Below are positions 33,739 through 46,471 of a stretch of DNA of 64,000 nt, piece by piece. The DNA lies in NCBI GenBank assembly GCA_031761405.1, contig JASEVX010000008.1, positions 72,704,723 through 72,768,722 of the forward strand. Direction: 5' to 3'. Origin of the DNA: Serripes groenlandicus. Its lineage: Eukaryota > Mollusca > Bivalvia > Cardiida > Cardiidae. Each line of letters starts with the position of its first letter. The stretch's first letter is position 1. The notes under the pieces were generated by a model. It searched no databases. It had not been told where the DNA came from and saw nothing but the letters and a program-made list of their open reading frames with translations. Both the position numbers and the translations under genes were made by a program.

Positions 33739-34563
33739 TAGCTCACCTGAGCTCTATGTGTGGAGTGATCTTTGTGATCATTTATCGTCCGTCATCGTCG
33801 TTCACATATTCCTACAAACAACTTCACCTAAATTAATAAACCAAATTGAACAAAATAAAAATCACAGAAATATTCCCTAATTTTGTCTCTTTCAAATTTG
33901 TTTAAAAACTTTAATTCCATGTAGAACGTTAGTTGATGCTGCATCAGAAAGAGGGAAAATGCAATAACTTCGTCTAATCCAAAAGTACTGGCCCGATTAA
34001 AAAAAATATTCACAAATGTTCCGTCGGTGATCCTTTATTAAGAATTTGATCCGTTGAAAAACATTGTAGCTAAGGGTGGGACTTATTCATATACATATTG
34101 ATCTCTATTCTTGTTCAAAAGTACTAGCCAGATTTGGCCAGATTTGAAACTAATTTTGGACAAAGGTTCATTGGATAACCCTCTACCAAGAATGTTGAAA
34201 TGTTTGCAATCGAATAAAAAAATCTTTATCTGGTTTTTTTTCATAGAAAAAACTTTGAAAGTTTTCCTGAACAAAAGTACAAAAGTCTTATCCGTTCAAA
34301 AACCTGGCCACCAATGGGATACGCTTTTGTTCCTAAATTGTATATACAGTGAAGATTTAAAGTTATTCTTGGTCAGAAGTAAGCACCTGATTTGAAATAT
34401 AATATGGCACAACGCTTCCTGGGTTGACCCTCTACCAAGACTGTTCAAACTCTTCTGATCCTTTGATAAAGATTGACACTATATATAGGAAAAACTTTGA
34501 AAACTATTCAAGTTTTATAAAATCAGGTGAATGATAAAGGACCATAATGGTCCTCTTGTTTTT
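33739..34563 (+). mobile_element. aggtgagct-family element
   Basis: Starts tttagctcacctgagctcta..tgatcatttatcgtccgtc and ends tcaggtgaatgataaaggaccataatggtcctcttg. Interior repeats of the type accaagaatgttgaaa / agtactagccag. No ORF. Confidence 0.65.
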
Positions 34564-35838
34564 TCTAATTCTGTTGTTTTACAATCATTTTAATTTTATC
34601 TTTGTTTTTAATCTTATAATTATGTTTTTTCATTCTCTGTTCTTTGCAGTAGTTATAGAGGATCTTGATTTGCTTGAGACATTATGAGATTGACGGTCTT
34701 TCGATAGCCTATTAAGAAAATGTGTAAGATTTCAAAGATGTTACAATGTAACGATTTAAAAAAGTGTAAACATGTAAGAGTGTTATTCTCGTAAAATGTA
34801 AAATAAATGAATTGAATTGTTTCATGTATGATTTTGTGACTTAAAATGTTCTCACCCACAGATGAATTTTGACGAATTTGCTGCAGAAGACTTGAAAATA
34901 TTTGGACAAAAGGAGAAGTTCCTCATAATAATATGATTATAATTATTTTAAACAATGTCCGTGATTTTAATCTTTCACATATACAGACGTTTTCTTGTGC
35001 CTCTGCAGTATACAGCTTTAGAAAACAGTTCAAGTGTGTTCACTAAATATTCTTTCATTTATAGATACATATAGTTTCCATACTACTTTGACTAAATGTT
35101 TTCAATGTCGTCTGCTTCAAATTTGTTGTATGTGAGAAAGGTTTAAATGCTTAAATAAAGATGCAATCCACCAGCTTTTGCTTGATGATCAAATTCATGT
35201 AGAGATGAGCCAGCTCAGGTTATCAAAGCGCTGATAACACTATTGAGCGAAGGACCTTCTTATATGTTGACGCTATAACTATGAAAACCAGCATTATTAT
35301 AATTATAAAACCTGTCTGAGTTTCAACGCTAAAGATACAAATGAATTCTGCATTACAGAAGTTTCTTTAAATGTTCTAAAACTGATTCGCGTCCAGAGCA
35401 GACCCTGATCAGAATACGCGGATGCGCTAGTTGACCTTTATCTACAACTGTCACAACTGTCATCCTGTTTGTTTAACACAGCCCCGCTCATATTGACACT
35501 ATGGAGCACTAATGAATAATTTAATAATATGTCCAGTGGCAGTAAATCGTACAATGATACTACCTTGGTAAGTTGGTATTATCATGTATAAGCGTATTGT
35601 TGTTGAAACAATGTGACTGTACACATGCATGTAACACGTTTTACTCGAGTTCTTAAGGATGCATGGGATTCGGAAACATGGAGGAAAAAGAGGTGAAAAC
35701 AGACGAGAAATGACATTTACAAAATATGCAGACAAAAATATTTGTTAGAGGAAGGTTGGATGACAAATTTCACATAAGAAAAGTTGAATGAATATGGGTT
35801 GATGGAACGAATTGACAAACGAATGAATGAATGGATAT
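34564..35838. other. Non-coding with two overlapping MITE copies
   Basis: 34860-35150 holds arms of the CTGCAG MITE in a nested arrangement. The remainder shows no gene. Confidence 0.5.
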
Positions 35839-35857
35839 ATCAATCAATCAGTCAATT

Positions 35858-35900
<43 letters not shown>

Positions 35901-35922
35901 TAATTAATTAATCAATCAATTT
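35839..35922 (+). repeat. (AATC)n microsatellite
   Basis: Runs of caat/aatc with a few taat variants. Confidence 0.9.
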
Positions 35923-35956
35923 GGTTGATCAAATATTAAATCAACAAAAGGGACAC

Positions 35957-35959
<3 letters not shown>

Positions 35960-35992
<33 letters not shown>
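35960..35992 (+). repeat. Poly-A tract (~33 bp)
   Basis: Uninterrupted A run. It might mark a retroposed 3' end, but no source sequence is recognised upstream. Confidence 0.8.
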
Positions 35993-35994
<2 letters not shown>

Positions 35995-37315
35995 AAACCC
36001 TTGTGTAAGGAGTACAGCTTAGATCACTACGTCTAATCACCATTTTTCTAACAATCATATTATCATTTGAACCTTTTTGTAGTTATTGTGCCGTCTAGAA
36101 AGTTTGAAGTTTCATAAAAGTACATACGAGTGGACACATAGGTATGCTTTACAGCACAAGGGGATGATTAACTCATTGTTAAACACATACCTATAGCATC
36201 CCAAGTAAAATATTTACCTCCATCTCGTTTGCATCAATATAGGTGGAATTACCCTTAGTGTCGGAAGTGCTACTTTTGATACAGAAAAAAAAATGTAAGA
36301 ACATCTGTATATTGTTCTGATGTATGTTAAGCTGACAGACATTAATTAAACCTTAATTTAACATGGATAGCTTTTTATTGTCGATAAATTGACACGCAGA
36401 TGAAAGGAAGTGATCATTTATTCATGCCCTGTATGAAAAGTGTATCGCTCTCTGAACTTCAGCGAGAATCAGTTATATAATCGAGATAGTAACTGGGGAT
36501 GATTACCTCATAACCGTTTATAAGATTTGATAGTATAACTTACCTTTTTTACTATCAACCAAAATTAGAGGCCGGCGTAATGGAAAATAACGAGACATTA
36601 AAAGTGTAACTGAATAAAGTTGGAAGCGTTGTCAAATTGGTTTTCAAAAAGGTTCTGCTTAAGATTCACAAAAAAACAGGAACGCAGATAATATCGTATC
36701 TACAATTTTGGTAAAAGTGCGGAAAATGGTGTAAAAATAGCGAAATAGAAAAAATGTGTGATTCACCCGCTTCATTTGTGTCGTATTATATCACGTAAAG
36801 GGTTAAACACTGAGAGTTCATTCATGAAAACGTACAACACTGCCATGTCAAAGTTTATCAGTTTTCTGTGTATAAAAATACTGATATTATAAAACTTTGT
36901 TTAAAGTGACTGGGTGACTAGTCTACAGTGTGATAATAGTCAATGAAATAAAAAGTATTTGTACATATTGACAACAATCTAGTGCACAGTATAATTACCT
37001 GCTGAACTCATTCATGAGGAGGGCGGATGGATCTGTGTGCACTTATGCAATACGGCTCGTCGAAAATAGTGCAATGCGAATGAAAGCCAATCAATTGCAG
37101 TATTCCCAAATCCTTCAGCATTGTTTCGGCGAAAGTTAGATTTTCGAAAGCAGGCCTGCTATGAGAATCGGATCGATTTATAACCCTTTTGTTCAAAAAC
37201 GGGCATTTGTTTCATATCCATATTTGGGCCACATTAAGGGTGCAATATTTTAAATGATAGTGAACTATGTTGGCTTCTATATCAATTTACATTGAAAGCT
37301 ACAACTGCTTAACCC
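35993..37315. other. Non-coding DNA
   Basis: I see nothing supportable here beyond AT-rich sequence. Confidence 0.5.
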
Positions 37316-37510
37316 TCATACACATATAACAAACCTATAGCACTTTGGAAACATCTGCGCATGATATAGGGACAATCTGTATAAATGATAGTATTATCAT
37401 CAAATAGAGTTGAACACATTTTAGTTAAAAGAGGAATTGCTCATTAGGAACGATTCTCCGTGTTGCTTCGTTGTTTTAAAGAATGGTTTGCTGCAGAACC
37501 GTAACAAGTT
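37316..37510. mobile_element. CTGCAG-palindrome MITE copy (diverged)
   Basis: Left tcatacacatataacaaacc, centre gaggaattgctcattaggaacgattctcc, right ggtttgctgcag. Confidence 0.55.
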
Positions 37511-37605
37511 GGCTATAAATTGAAAATGGTTAATAAGGGCAGACAGTGTTTATTTTATGAATCTTTATACCACTTTCTTAAATGCGTCCTTGTTGTGCAG
37601 CAATG

Positions 37606-37804
37606 GGTCTACCAGCTTTCCCGTGAAACAGACATGACAACCTTAGAAGAGATAGCCGTGTCATTGAATATAAATCCAGCTACCACTTTTAATGATAATG
37701 ACAACAATGAAACAGACCCAGCCAAGACGGCTGATCTAAAGGATTCTTCAGTGTCATTGAATGATTATCTAAATATACCTAAAATAGTAAAGACAACAAT
37801 GTAA
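37606..37804 (+). CDS. Possible terminal exon of an unidentified gene
   Basis: Pyrimidine-rich acceptor ...cttgttgtgcag, then an open frame of 65 codons to TAA. Composition is unlike the flanks: polar, acidic, with N/D/T-rich NDNDNNETDPAK and SVSLNDYLN. A 60-bp stretch is duplicated just past the stop in another frame (NNVTYPAKKG), ending EEYQTT and a stop, so a 1-nt shift could have shortened the protein. Its phase (0) does not fit the transmembrane exon at 23524, so I do not attach it to that gene. No domain recognised. Confidence 0.35.
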
Positions 37805-38159
37805 CATACCCAGCCAAGAAGGGTAGTCTTACGGATAAACCAGTCCGGCCCAACATGAATCAAGAAGAATACCAGACGACATAACATGTGTAGACATACA
37901 TGCAGAACCTGATGCAGATACAATTTAAAACTTTTTGAGACTTTTTTGAAAAAAAAACAAGATACCTTTGATGAAGTAAATGCTTTCCCATATACTGATG
38001 TGTGTGCAGCATGTAAATTTTTAAAAAGTTAAAGTGTTCATTATGATATATCTGATAATTGTTAGAACCAGGAGTCATGATGTGATATAATGAAAGGCAC
38101 ACAGGGATTTTCTGCCCATCTTTCTGTCTGTGCATTCGTCGTCTTTTCATTTACTGACA

Positions 38160-38750
38160 TATTATCCAGCCTTGGATAAGTACTGTGTAAAGTTACGTTC
38201 AATGTCTTGTTATTCAGATATTAAACTCTATGGCATGTTATTGAATAATTAAACTCTATGGTCTTGTTATTTAGATATTAAACTCTATGGTCTTGTTATT
38301 TAGATATTAAACTCTATGTCATGTTATTGAATAATTAAACTCACATACTTTGGGCACATTGAGGAATAGTCCTGTCTTTTATTGTATGATTAGTTTACAG
38401 ATGACCCGAATGGGCACGCGGCTGTTTTGCCTCATAAAGCTATAGTGAAAACTAAAAAAATCTTCTTCTCCATGTTGATTAGTCGAAATACATGGCATCC
38501 AGGGGAATGGCTGTTTTGCCTTATATGGCTATAGTGAAAATTTCTTCTTCTCCAAAAGTGTCTGTCCCATTTCCGAATACTTTTGTAGAAATGTTTCTTA
38601 AGTGACCCGCTATCAGATTTTTTAAGGCCATGTTTATGATTGGAAAAACATGGCCGCCATAGTGCCGGATTGTTTTGCAATATATTGCTGTAGTGAAAAC
38701 TTTAAAACATCTTCTTCTCCAAAAGTATCTGTTTGATACTCCGGAGTATC
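38160..38750 (+). repeat. Element with ~35-bp minisatellite and aggtgagct-type body
   Basis: tggataagtactgtgt, then units of ttaaactctatggtcttgttatt, then gaggaatagt..tgtatgat and repeat-family text (gcggctgttttgcct). The same parts occur inverted at 49860-50725. Confidence 0.6.
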
Positions 38751-39890
38751 ATCGGGGTTGTTGTTAGGCGTGTCGGTTTCATAAACCGGTTAAGTAGGTA
38801 CTATGCTGACGGATTCACCAAAAGCCCCAGCTTCCTGAAACGCCTGCGGTTTCAGTACTGGTGGCATGACTCGAGATTAATCAGCATAATCATTTTCGAA
38901 GTTTATATCTGAAACAGTACAAATAAGTCTGCGTGACATATCAGTGATGGGATTTCTCTTGGATCCATTCTATAAAAATAAAACAATGTAAAAAAATAGT
39001 GCGGAGCAATGCGGAAATCGGCGGAGGGGGCGGGGGGGGCACGGTGTCACTGCCCATATCCGCCATTGCATTTGTCACGCAACTTCTTTTTTTACCATTA
39101 TTTATTATTTAGACGGGCCCTATGGATCCCTGGTAAATCCATCACTGCATATGTCACGCGACTTATTTGTACGTTTCCGTTCCACTTCGCAAAATGATTA
39201 TAAGCTTCCATATTTGACCTCATGGCGCTTTAATTTCTAAAGCATTTGTAAACTTGTATTCGAGTACTCACCCCTCAAGTTTTTCACTGATGTTCCAACA
39301 ACATTATAGTGATCACTTTTAAATGCAGTTTTGTTCAATCCAACTTTTTTTTCTCGCGCAGTCTTAACCTAAAATGCGTTATTGGGATTTAACAGCAATT
39401 GGCAGCTGCCAATTACGAAACAAATGGTTTTACTACTATGACCTAGAGCTTAAGCCCCAGGCCAAAAATAGTTCACATTTTTATATAAGCTAATATTTTA
39501 CTTAATAAAAAACATAACTATAATACGGTAAAAAGACGTGCTAATTATAATCAGCGTTTCAGAAATCAAATATAACAGCTAGCAAAAACGGATTCAAAAG
39601 CGTTTTGAACGAAATCAATAAACCCGGACAAGTGGGAAAGTAACCATCTAACATACAAAGTTCAGAATGTCTCAAACATTTTAAAGACGTTGTTCTGATG
39701 ATTTGTCATTTTCTAACGATAACATTGAAAATGATTTACGTTAAAAAGAATAGAGCACAACATATATAGAAATGTAAGATTGTGATGTTATTGTTGATAA
39801 CGTTAAACGAGCAATAAATACATTGAAATATGGAAAAAAAAACTGAGGCGAAGATTTACTGATATCTGAAATATGTATAGAATTTAAACA
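38751..39890. other. Non-coding DNA
   Basis: A direct repeat of catttgtcacgcaactt / catatgtcacgcgactt is seen at 39069-39160. No gene found. Confidence 0.45.
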
Positions 39891-40141
39891 GAACAGAACA
39901 GAACAGAACAGAAATTTTATTTTCAACTTAAGCATATACAGCCCATGGTTGATATTCACAAATATACATACAGAAATGGTTAAGACAATGAAATAGTTGA
40001 GAAATAGTACTTAACTAAGTTTAAATTAAATAAGTTTAAATAAGTTTAAATCAAGTTTATATGCATATGTATAAATACACATATATACACAAGTAACTAT
40101 ATAATTATATATATATATATACACATACCCATACACATACT

Positions 40142-40176
<35 letters not shown>

Positions 40177-41040
40177 TTCAATATGAAATTAATTATATCA
40201 AGAAAGAAAGTGGGACTGTTAACGCCCGTCTAATAAGGATGCTTTTTATTTTCAAATAGAGAGTTTTCTCATCTCAAAAGCTTTGAGGCAAAATGACGCA
40301 AGATTACATAAATATTTTTTTCTTTCTGTGTTTAAGAGTTCTATGAACTTGTACATACTCGGACGTTGTGCGTAATAGCGCGGTATGAATTGTTTTCTTA
40401 ATGTTTCATAGAACGGACAAACTAATACAAAATGGAACTCATCCTCCAAATCATTCAAATTACATAAGGTACAAATTCTTTGGTTCCTTTCAATGTTTTC
40501 ATGACGACCAGTTTCAATTCTTAATTTATGGGATGTCAACCTTAGCTTAGATATAATGTTTCTATACTTTGGAAAAGTTAAAATGTCCAAATAGCTAGAC
40601 CGTTCAAATATTATTTTAAACTGTCTAAAAAGTGAAAGTGATGAGTAATATTTGATACTTTCTTGCCATGTACATATATACATATCCCTTAATCTTTGCC
40701 GTAGCAGAGGTACAAATACATTAGCATTTACAGACTCCGGATACAACCAAATCTCGCGAAATCCTGCATTTTGCAGGATATCGCGAACTTTGGATGACCA
40801 GTTAACAATATTTACATCCCTTTCTGCTCGAGATCTTTGCTCCAATGTCAACGTTCTGAGGATACAATTATGTGACTTTTCCTGGTATAATTTTAGCCAG
40901 TACTTAACAATACGTATATATCTAGATATTTGTAGAGGATAACGTCCAAGTTCAGCGTATATATTTAAAGACTCAGTATCGCCTATACTATGTAAGCTAT
41001 TCAATGATATGTACAACAAAAGTTCATATCCCAAACACTA
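39891..41040 (-). mobile_element. 5'-truncated APE-type LINE, 3' end
   Basis: Contains the C-terminal coding part (40252-41034), a 3' UTR with (AT)n runs at 40108-40172, and on the minus strand AATAAAA followed by a (CTGTT)n tail at about 39892-39915. Short-oligomer tails are typical of CR1/L2-like LINEs. Truncated at about 41040. Confidence 0.75.
40252..41034 (-). pseudogene. LINE ORF2 C-terminal fragment
   Basis: 260 codons downstream of the RT domain, ending in the zinc-knuckle-like C-x2-C-x9-H-x4-C (from CTLC to FVLVC) commonly found at LINE C-termini. It shows similarity to the translated tail of the 55-58 kb LINE (LGRYPL..RYIR..KYWL against GRLPL..YIPNCIKYWL), so both belong to one family. 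The frame is intact, but the rest of the ORF is missing. Confidence 0.8.
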
Positions 41041-41189
41041 CAGAAGGCTTACAATCCTTATTGGATTAATTACATAGTTAGTGTAATAAACGGGGTCTAA
41101 AAGTAAATATTAAAGAACAATGGAAGCCTAAGTATTGATCAGTAATATAAACCAGTTTAAAATATGACCTTACAGCGTACCTAGCAACG

Positions 41190-42298
41190 TTCAAAACATC
41201 TGGTGTTTTCCCTTCGAAACAAATTTGGAAAACTATGTGTTACCGAGCTGTACACGCACGCGAAGAATCAACCTGGGTTGACCGAATGGACGCTTCTTCG
41301 GACTTTACTACATTCAAACAGTGCCACAGTCACCTTCGCCAGTCAAACATTTGGACAGTAGCTAAGTTACACCCGTTTACATTGTCCCGCATGAAATTTC
41401 TGGCTAATATATGTTGTAAGCGACCACCAAACCAACCGGAAGTCTGTCTACGTTGTCAGCATCCGTGTATGCAGGAAATAGAACATTTACTATTTGAATG
41501 TCCCCTAACGGACGGGCATTCGACTATGGAACGAGTTCTATGACGACAACCATTCATTAAGTTCTGATTTATGTGCTATGCTATTATGTTTACCTAGACA
41601 CGAACTCATCACATACATGCTTGGCAAAATAGATGACAAACTTATCAATGTGTTAAAAGTCGAACTGTACCCTTCGTTTCTAACTATCTGTGCCGATCTT
41701 CTGACAAAAGTATACACTTAGAAATGTAACAAGACGCGTATTAAGAGCTTAGTGGTCACTTTACCAATCCCTCTGTTGTTGTTTCTATTTCGCTTTCGGA
41801 GAAAGTTCAACCTATCCACATGCTGATCCTACTTGGGAACAGTGACCGCGTCACCTAAATATAGTATGTACTATCGAAGCCCTTTGGTTAAACTTATGAA
41901 AGAGCCTCGATAAGCACATACATATTGTACTTACTGTTAAACAGCTACTTTGTACTTATATAGCATTTGAACAGGTGGAGCCGGGTCACTCTAAAACAGA
42001 CCTCAGAAACTGCCGATCAGCGAAGATTACAGACTGTCTACACCTCCGCATATTAATATTAATATAGACTGACTGAGATCTCCTCTGATATTCACCTAGC
42101 GAATTATTTCATCGTTAAATCTCATTGGGTCTGTTTTGGGGTGAAAAGACTCAATACATGCCGTTTTCTCATAATTTCTTTTTATTATCTATTGTTTACT
42201 TTCTATTAGTTGTATACATGTAACTGTAATTGTAACCATTATGTAATTTATTATATGTAACTCTTCAGAAAATGGAGGCAATAAAGATGTATATATCA
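41190..42298 (+). mobile_element. 5'-truncated LINE, 3' end, second family
   Basis: Coding tail followed by a 3' UTR that ends near ggaggcaataaagatgtata. Orientation is opposite to the 40 kb LINE, and the two truncated 5' ends face each other about 150 bp apart. Confidence 0.65.
41205..41720 (+). pseudogene. LINE ORF2 C-terminal fragment with one frameshift
   Basis: Reads from FPSKQIWKTM through C-x2-C-x9-H-x4-C (CLRC to HLLFEC). It then needs a one-base shift at about 41535 to continue as EFYDDNHSLSSDLCAML to a TAG at 41718-41720. This is the LINE zinc-knuckle tail, but its sequence differs from the 40 kb element. Confidence 0.65.
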
Positions 42299-42481
42299 TG
42301 CAACCCAGCTGTTAATTCCTGACCATTATCTGGTAACTGTAAAGAGGATTTTCTACCTCACTTTAGATCAGTTATATAGCAGACAGACAATATTTGAATC
42401 TTTTGCATTATATTTTAATTTTTAAGAAAAGAAATCAATATGAAAGTTTTATCATTTATATTTGGATTTGTAATATTTATT

Positions 42482-42680
42482 TAACCCTTTCCCACACACA
42501 ACTATTCTGCAACGGACTACATTTTAGAAAAAAATCAATAACAATCTTTATTATTGAATGTATAATTATTGAATTAACTGGAAAACATTGTGACAAAATC
42601 ATGCTCATCCTGAGCAATTGCACCTTCTGTTACAATGTTTTCAATAGCCGCCTGTTTCTATCTGTGGGAAAGGGTTATAA
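42482..42680. mobile_element. CTGCAG-palindrome MITE copy
   Basis: ttaaccctttcccacacaca at the left, tgtgggaaagggttataa at the right; the inner arms are decayed. A left half only follows at 42757-42840. Confidence 0.7.
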
Positions 42681-42875
42681 CATAGGATATATGTCAAAGG
42701 ACAGTTATGGCATCACATTTTTAATATATTTACCAGTAAGCAATGTCTGATTAACTAACCCTTTCCCACATACAGCAATTCTACCGGAGACGACTTGGAA
42801 CATACTTTGTCAAAAAGTAGGAAATCTTAATAATTGAATGTTGTCCTTTATTTGAACGCACATTCACGCATACAG

Positions 42876-43496
42876 GTATTGGTATGAAGATTGCATTCAC
42901 ATTGGTGGACATGACTTTATACCAAAATTTCATGCTATATCACATGACAGTGTATTGAAATATTTTATCCACAATGCACACTTGAGGCACAGCCTTTACA
43001 CAATGGTTGATGAAAAGTTTATTGTGAATAAAGTCATTTTCGTCAATTTGATAAAAGATCTGTTCACTCCAAAAGACTCCAACATTCAAATATTTCCTTT
43101 CATGACATTCGGGCTATCACTATATGCAAAAAAGAAGATGCCAGTCAAAAGGGAGGCTTCAAAACGTCAAATCCAAAGAAATGGCTACCACCTCATTCAG
43201 TTATTGAGAGACTATGTGACCTATTTCAATTACAAATAGATTACATAGAAACTATCGGGAACCATGACAGTGTGCTTCCAAACTTTGTTGGAAGCGGAAT
43301 TCTCAAACGAAATAGTGGTGGTGAAATCGAATATGACTTTGGCCCTGAAGCGCACTTTGGGTCATTAGGTGATCTTCCAGAATGTCGTCAAAGGAAAACA
43401 AAACGAATGCTTGATGATACACCACAGCATGGAACTCGTCAGAAGAGACTACTTACATCAACTCCCAAATCAAAATCAAGTGAAAACTGACCCGAT
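42876..43496 (+). pseudogene. Unidentified coding remnant with a frameshift
   Basis: Begins after an acceptor-like acgcatacag. Frame 1 reads CIHIGGHDFIPKFHAISHDS through FPFMTFGLSLYAKKKMP; coding then continues in another frame from about 43150 (GGFKTSNPKKWLPPHSVIER) to a TGA at 43494-43496, ending in a basic, proline-containing tail. Both halves have protein-like composition and complement each other, so one indel broke a gene. I do not recognise the family; a transposon or viral-type gene, or a retrocopy, are possible. Half a MITE abuts it upstream. Confidence 0.5.
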
Positions 43497-43914
43497 ACAA
43501 GCTTACTACAAATGGTCTAAATGTTAATATCAATGTTAAACTATTCCCATTTCTGACCATGGCTATATTATGTTGTTTGCCAGCTGTATGTGAATATGAC
43601 CTTACCTTTTCGTTCGGTAAAGGCTTTTTAAACATACATGTTATTTTAATCACTCTACTACACAGTTTATTTTGTATCCGTGCTACGTCTCCTTTAAAGG
43701 AGAGGGCGTGATTAGCAGTTGTAACATTAAAACATACAGTATGCAGTGAATGATAAAACTACCTGTATAAAAATGCTTTGTTCAATTATGTGTTTCTTTA
43801 ATATTATATGATCATAGAATTGGGTTATATCAAGTAAGTCGATTCGCTTTTGAAAATACATAAAATAATTGAGCGCATGTAGCACTTATGACCGACCATT
43901 AATTGTATTTAGAC

Positions 43915-44082
43915 TTGTGTCTGCAGCAGACGGCTTTTGAAACAGTGACAAAAGAAAAATGCAATTTCTGTTTTTGCCACAATGTTTTCAACTTTTTGTC
44001 ATATGTTATCTATTCATTTATAGAGATTTTCTATATTTTGACAAAATATGTTCAGAATTGTCGTAGGAAAAGGGTTAAAATC
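43915..44082. mobile_element. CTGCAG-palindrome MITE copy
   Basis: tgtctgcagcagacggc at the left, aatgcaatttctgtttttgccacaatgttttcaa in the centre, gtaggaaaagggtt at the right. Confidence 0.6.
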
Positions 44083-44344
44083 CTTACAAATAGACGAAAT
44101 TATCAGAAATAATTGATGTCTCCGTTCAGGGATGCAATAACTGCATATTGTACAATATGTAGCGTCGCCATCAAAATAATTATAGATGACTATATATGTA
44201 TAGTAAGACTACCTGTACCACATATTAATAAGAATTAGTGAGTTTAGGTACACAGACATTACCTTTGTATATAGTGACATATAGGCCCAAGCTAGGGGCC
44301 GGGTGTTTTTTCAACAAACTTTGTTTTATGTTTTATTATATGTT

Positions 44345-46040
44345 ATACAAAACAAGAGGGCCATGATGGCCCTGGATCGCTCACCTGATAATTTTTTTTT
44401 AACTTTGGCCATGTTTTTCGACCAATCAACATAGCCTGAAGGGATTTTTTAGGTTTTCACTATAGATAGCCATAAAAGGCAAAATAGCCCCGCCCCCCTG
44501 GCGGCCATGTTTTTTACCCAATCAACATGGCTTGAAGGAATCCGATAGAAGATCACCCAAGGAACATTTCTACTAAATTATTTGAAAATCGGCCTGACAC
44601 TTTTGGAGGAGAAGATTTTTTAAGTTTGCACTATAGCCATATAAGGCAAAATATAGCCCCGCCCCCCCCCCCCCCCCCCTGGCGGCCATGTTTTTCGACC
44701 AATCAACATGGCCTCAAGGAATCTGATAGAGGGTCACCCAAGGAACATTTCTACAAAATTATTTGAAAATCGGCCTGACACTTTAGGAGGAGAAGATTTT
44801 TTAAGTTTTCACTATAGCCATATAAGGCAAAAAAGCCCCCCCCCTGGCGGCCATGTTTTTTGACCAATCAACATGGCTTCAAGGAATCTGATAGAGGTTC
44901 ACCCAAGGAACATTTCTACAAAATAATTTCTAAATCTGCCAACCAGTTTGGGAGAAGAAGAATTTTGAAGTTTTTTTCTTTTCGTTACCATGGAAACCCG
45001 AATTCTGCATGGATCCCAACAATTTGAAGGAATTCTGGTGAGGTCATTGAGAGGATACTTTCTGAAGTTTCATCCCAATTGACCCACTGGTTACTGAGGA
45101 GAAGATGTTGAAGATTTTTTAAGTTTTCACTTTGGCCATATAAGGCAAAATAGCCCCGGCCCTGGCTGCCATATTTTTCAACCAATCAACATGGCTTGAA
45201 AGAATCTGACAGAGGGTCACCCAAGAAACATTTCTACAATTTTTTTTGAAAATCGGCCTGACACTTATGGAGAAGAAGATATTTTAAGTTTTCACTATAG
45301 CCATAAAAGGCAAAATAGCCCCGCCCCCTGGCGGCCATGTTTTCTGACCAATCAACATGGCTTGAAGGAATCTGATAGAGGATTACCCAAGGAACATTTC
45401 TACAAAATTATTTGAAAATCGGCCTGACGATTTTGGAGGAGAAGATTTTTTAAGTTTGCACTATAGCCATAAAGGGCAAAATAGCCCCGCCCTCCCCCCC
45501 CCCCCCCCCCCCCCCCCCTGGCGGCCATGTTTTTCAACCATTCAACATGGCTTCTAGGAATCTAATAGAGGGTCACCCAAGGAACATTTCTACAAAATTA
45601 TTTGAAAATCGGCCTAACACTTTAGGAGGAGAAGATTTTTTAAGTTTGCACTATAGCCATAAAGGGCAAAATAGCCCCGCCCCCCCCTGGCGGCCATGTT
45701 TTTCTACCAATCAACATGGCTTGAAGGAATCTGATAGAGGGTTATCCAAGGAACATTTCTTCAAAATTATTTGAAAATCTGCCAACCAGTTTGGGAGAAG
45801 AAGAATTTTGAAATTTTTTCGGTTTCGTTGCCATGGAAACAAGAATTTTGCATGGATCCCAAAAGTTTGAAGGAATTCTGGTGAGGTCATTGAGAGGATG
45901 CTTTCTGTGAAGTTTCATCCAAATTGACCTACTGGTTACTGAGGAGAAGAAGTTGACGGACGACGCACGACGGACGACGGACGCCGGACAAAAGGCAATC
46001 ACAATAACTCACCTTGAGCAAAGCTCAGGTGAGCTAAAAA
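44345..46040 (-). mobile_element. aggtgagct-family element with internal tandem units
   Basis: Minus-strand start ttttagctcacctgagctttgctcaaggtgagtt..ccgtcgtccgtc; minus-strand end ctcaggtgagcgatccagggccatc...ctcttgtt. Inside, a unit of roughly 160-200 bp with ggcggccatgttttt, accaatcaacatggctt and ctatagccatataaggcaaaa occurs about eight times. Several units carry long poly-C runs (44657-44678, 45487-45519). No ORF. Confidence 0.8.
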
Positions 46041-46471
46041 AAAGTCAGGTCACTTTAATCAAAGATTTACTTACTTACTGATTATTACTTGTATACTAAA
46101 GTATTAAGCAACTTTTGTTAACTGATCAATTACATATCTTTATTGTATTTGCTTAACTTTTTGTTCAGTCGCAATGGCATTACATATCATCAACTTAAGT
46201 CCGATATTTATTGTCATGTGGGTGCTGGATAAAATTATATCTCCTGTATGCGTACATGAGATTGTGTATGTATGAATTATAACAAATGGGCAATAGTGTC
46301 ATATTGCCTGGTCATACAAAAACAGTATCTGCAGCCAAAGGACATGTCTTGTTAGTTAACCAACGGCTTCCTTTCACAATTAATGAATGCTGTGGTTATA
46401 CAGTAGCAATTATTGTTGAATATATTGACCAATCAATACACATTTTTGATAAATTAAGTCAAAGCATTTGT

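Noticed and set aside
37606..37804. A fourth alternative tail exon of the EGF-type receptor
   Set aside because: The acceptor gives phase 0, while the transmembrane exon needs phase 2; in the needed frame it stops after about 11 codons.
40652..40942. Plus-strand 96-codon ORF
   Set aside because: Antisense shadow of the LINE C-terminal fragment.
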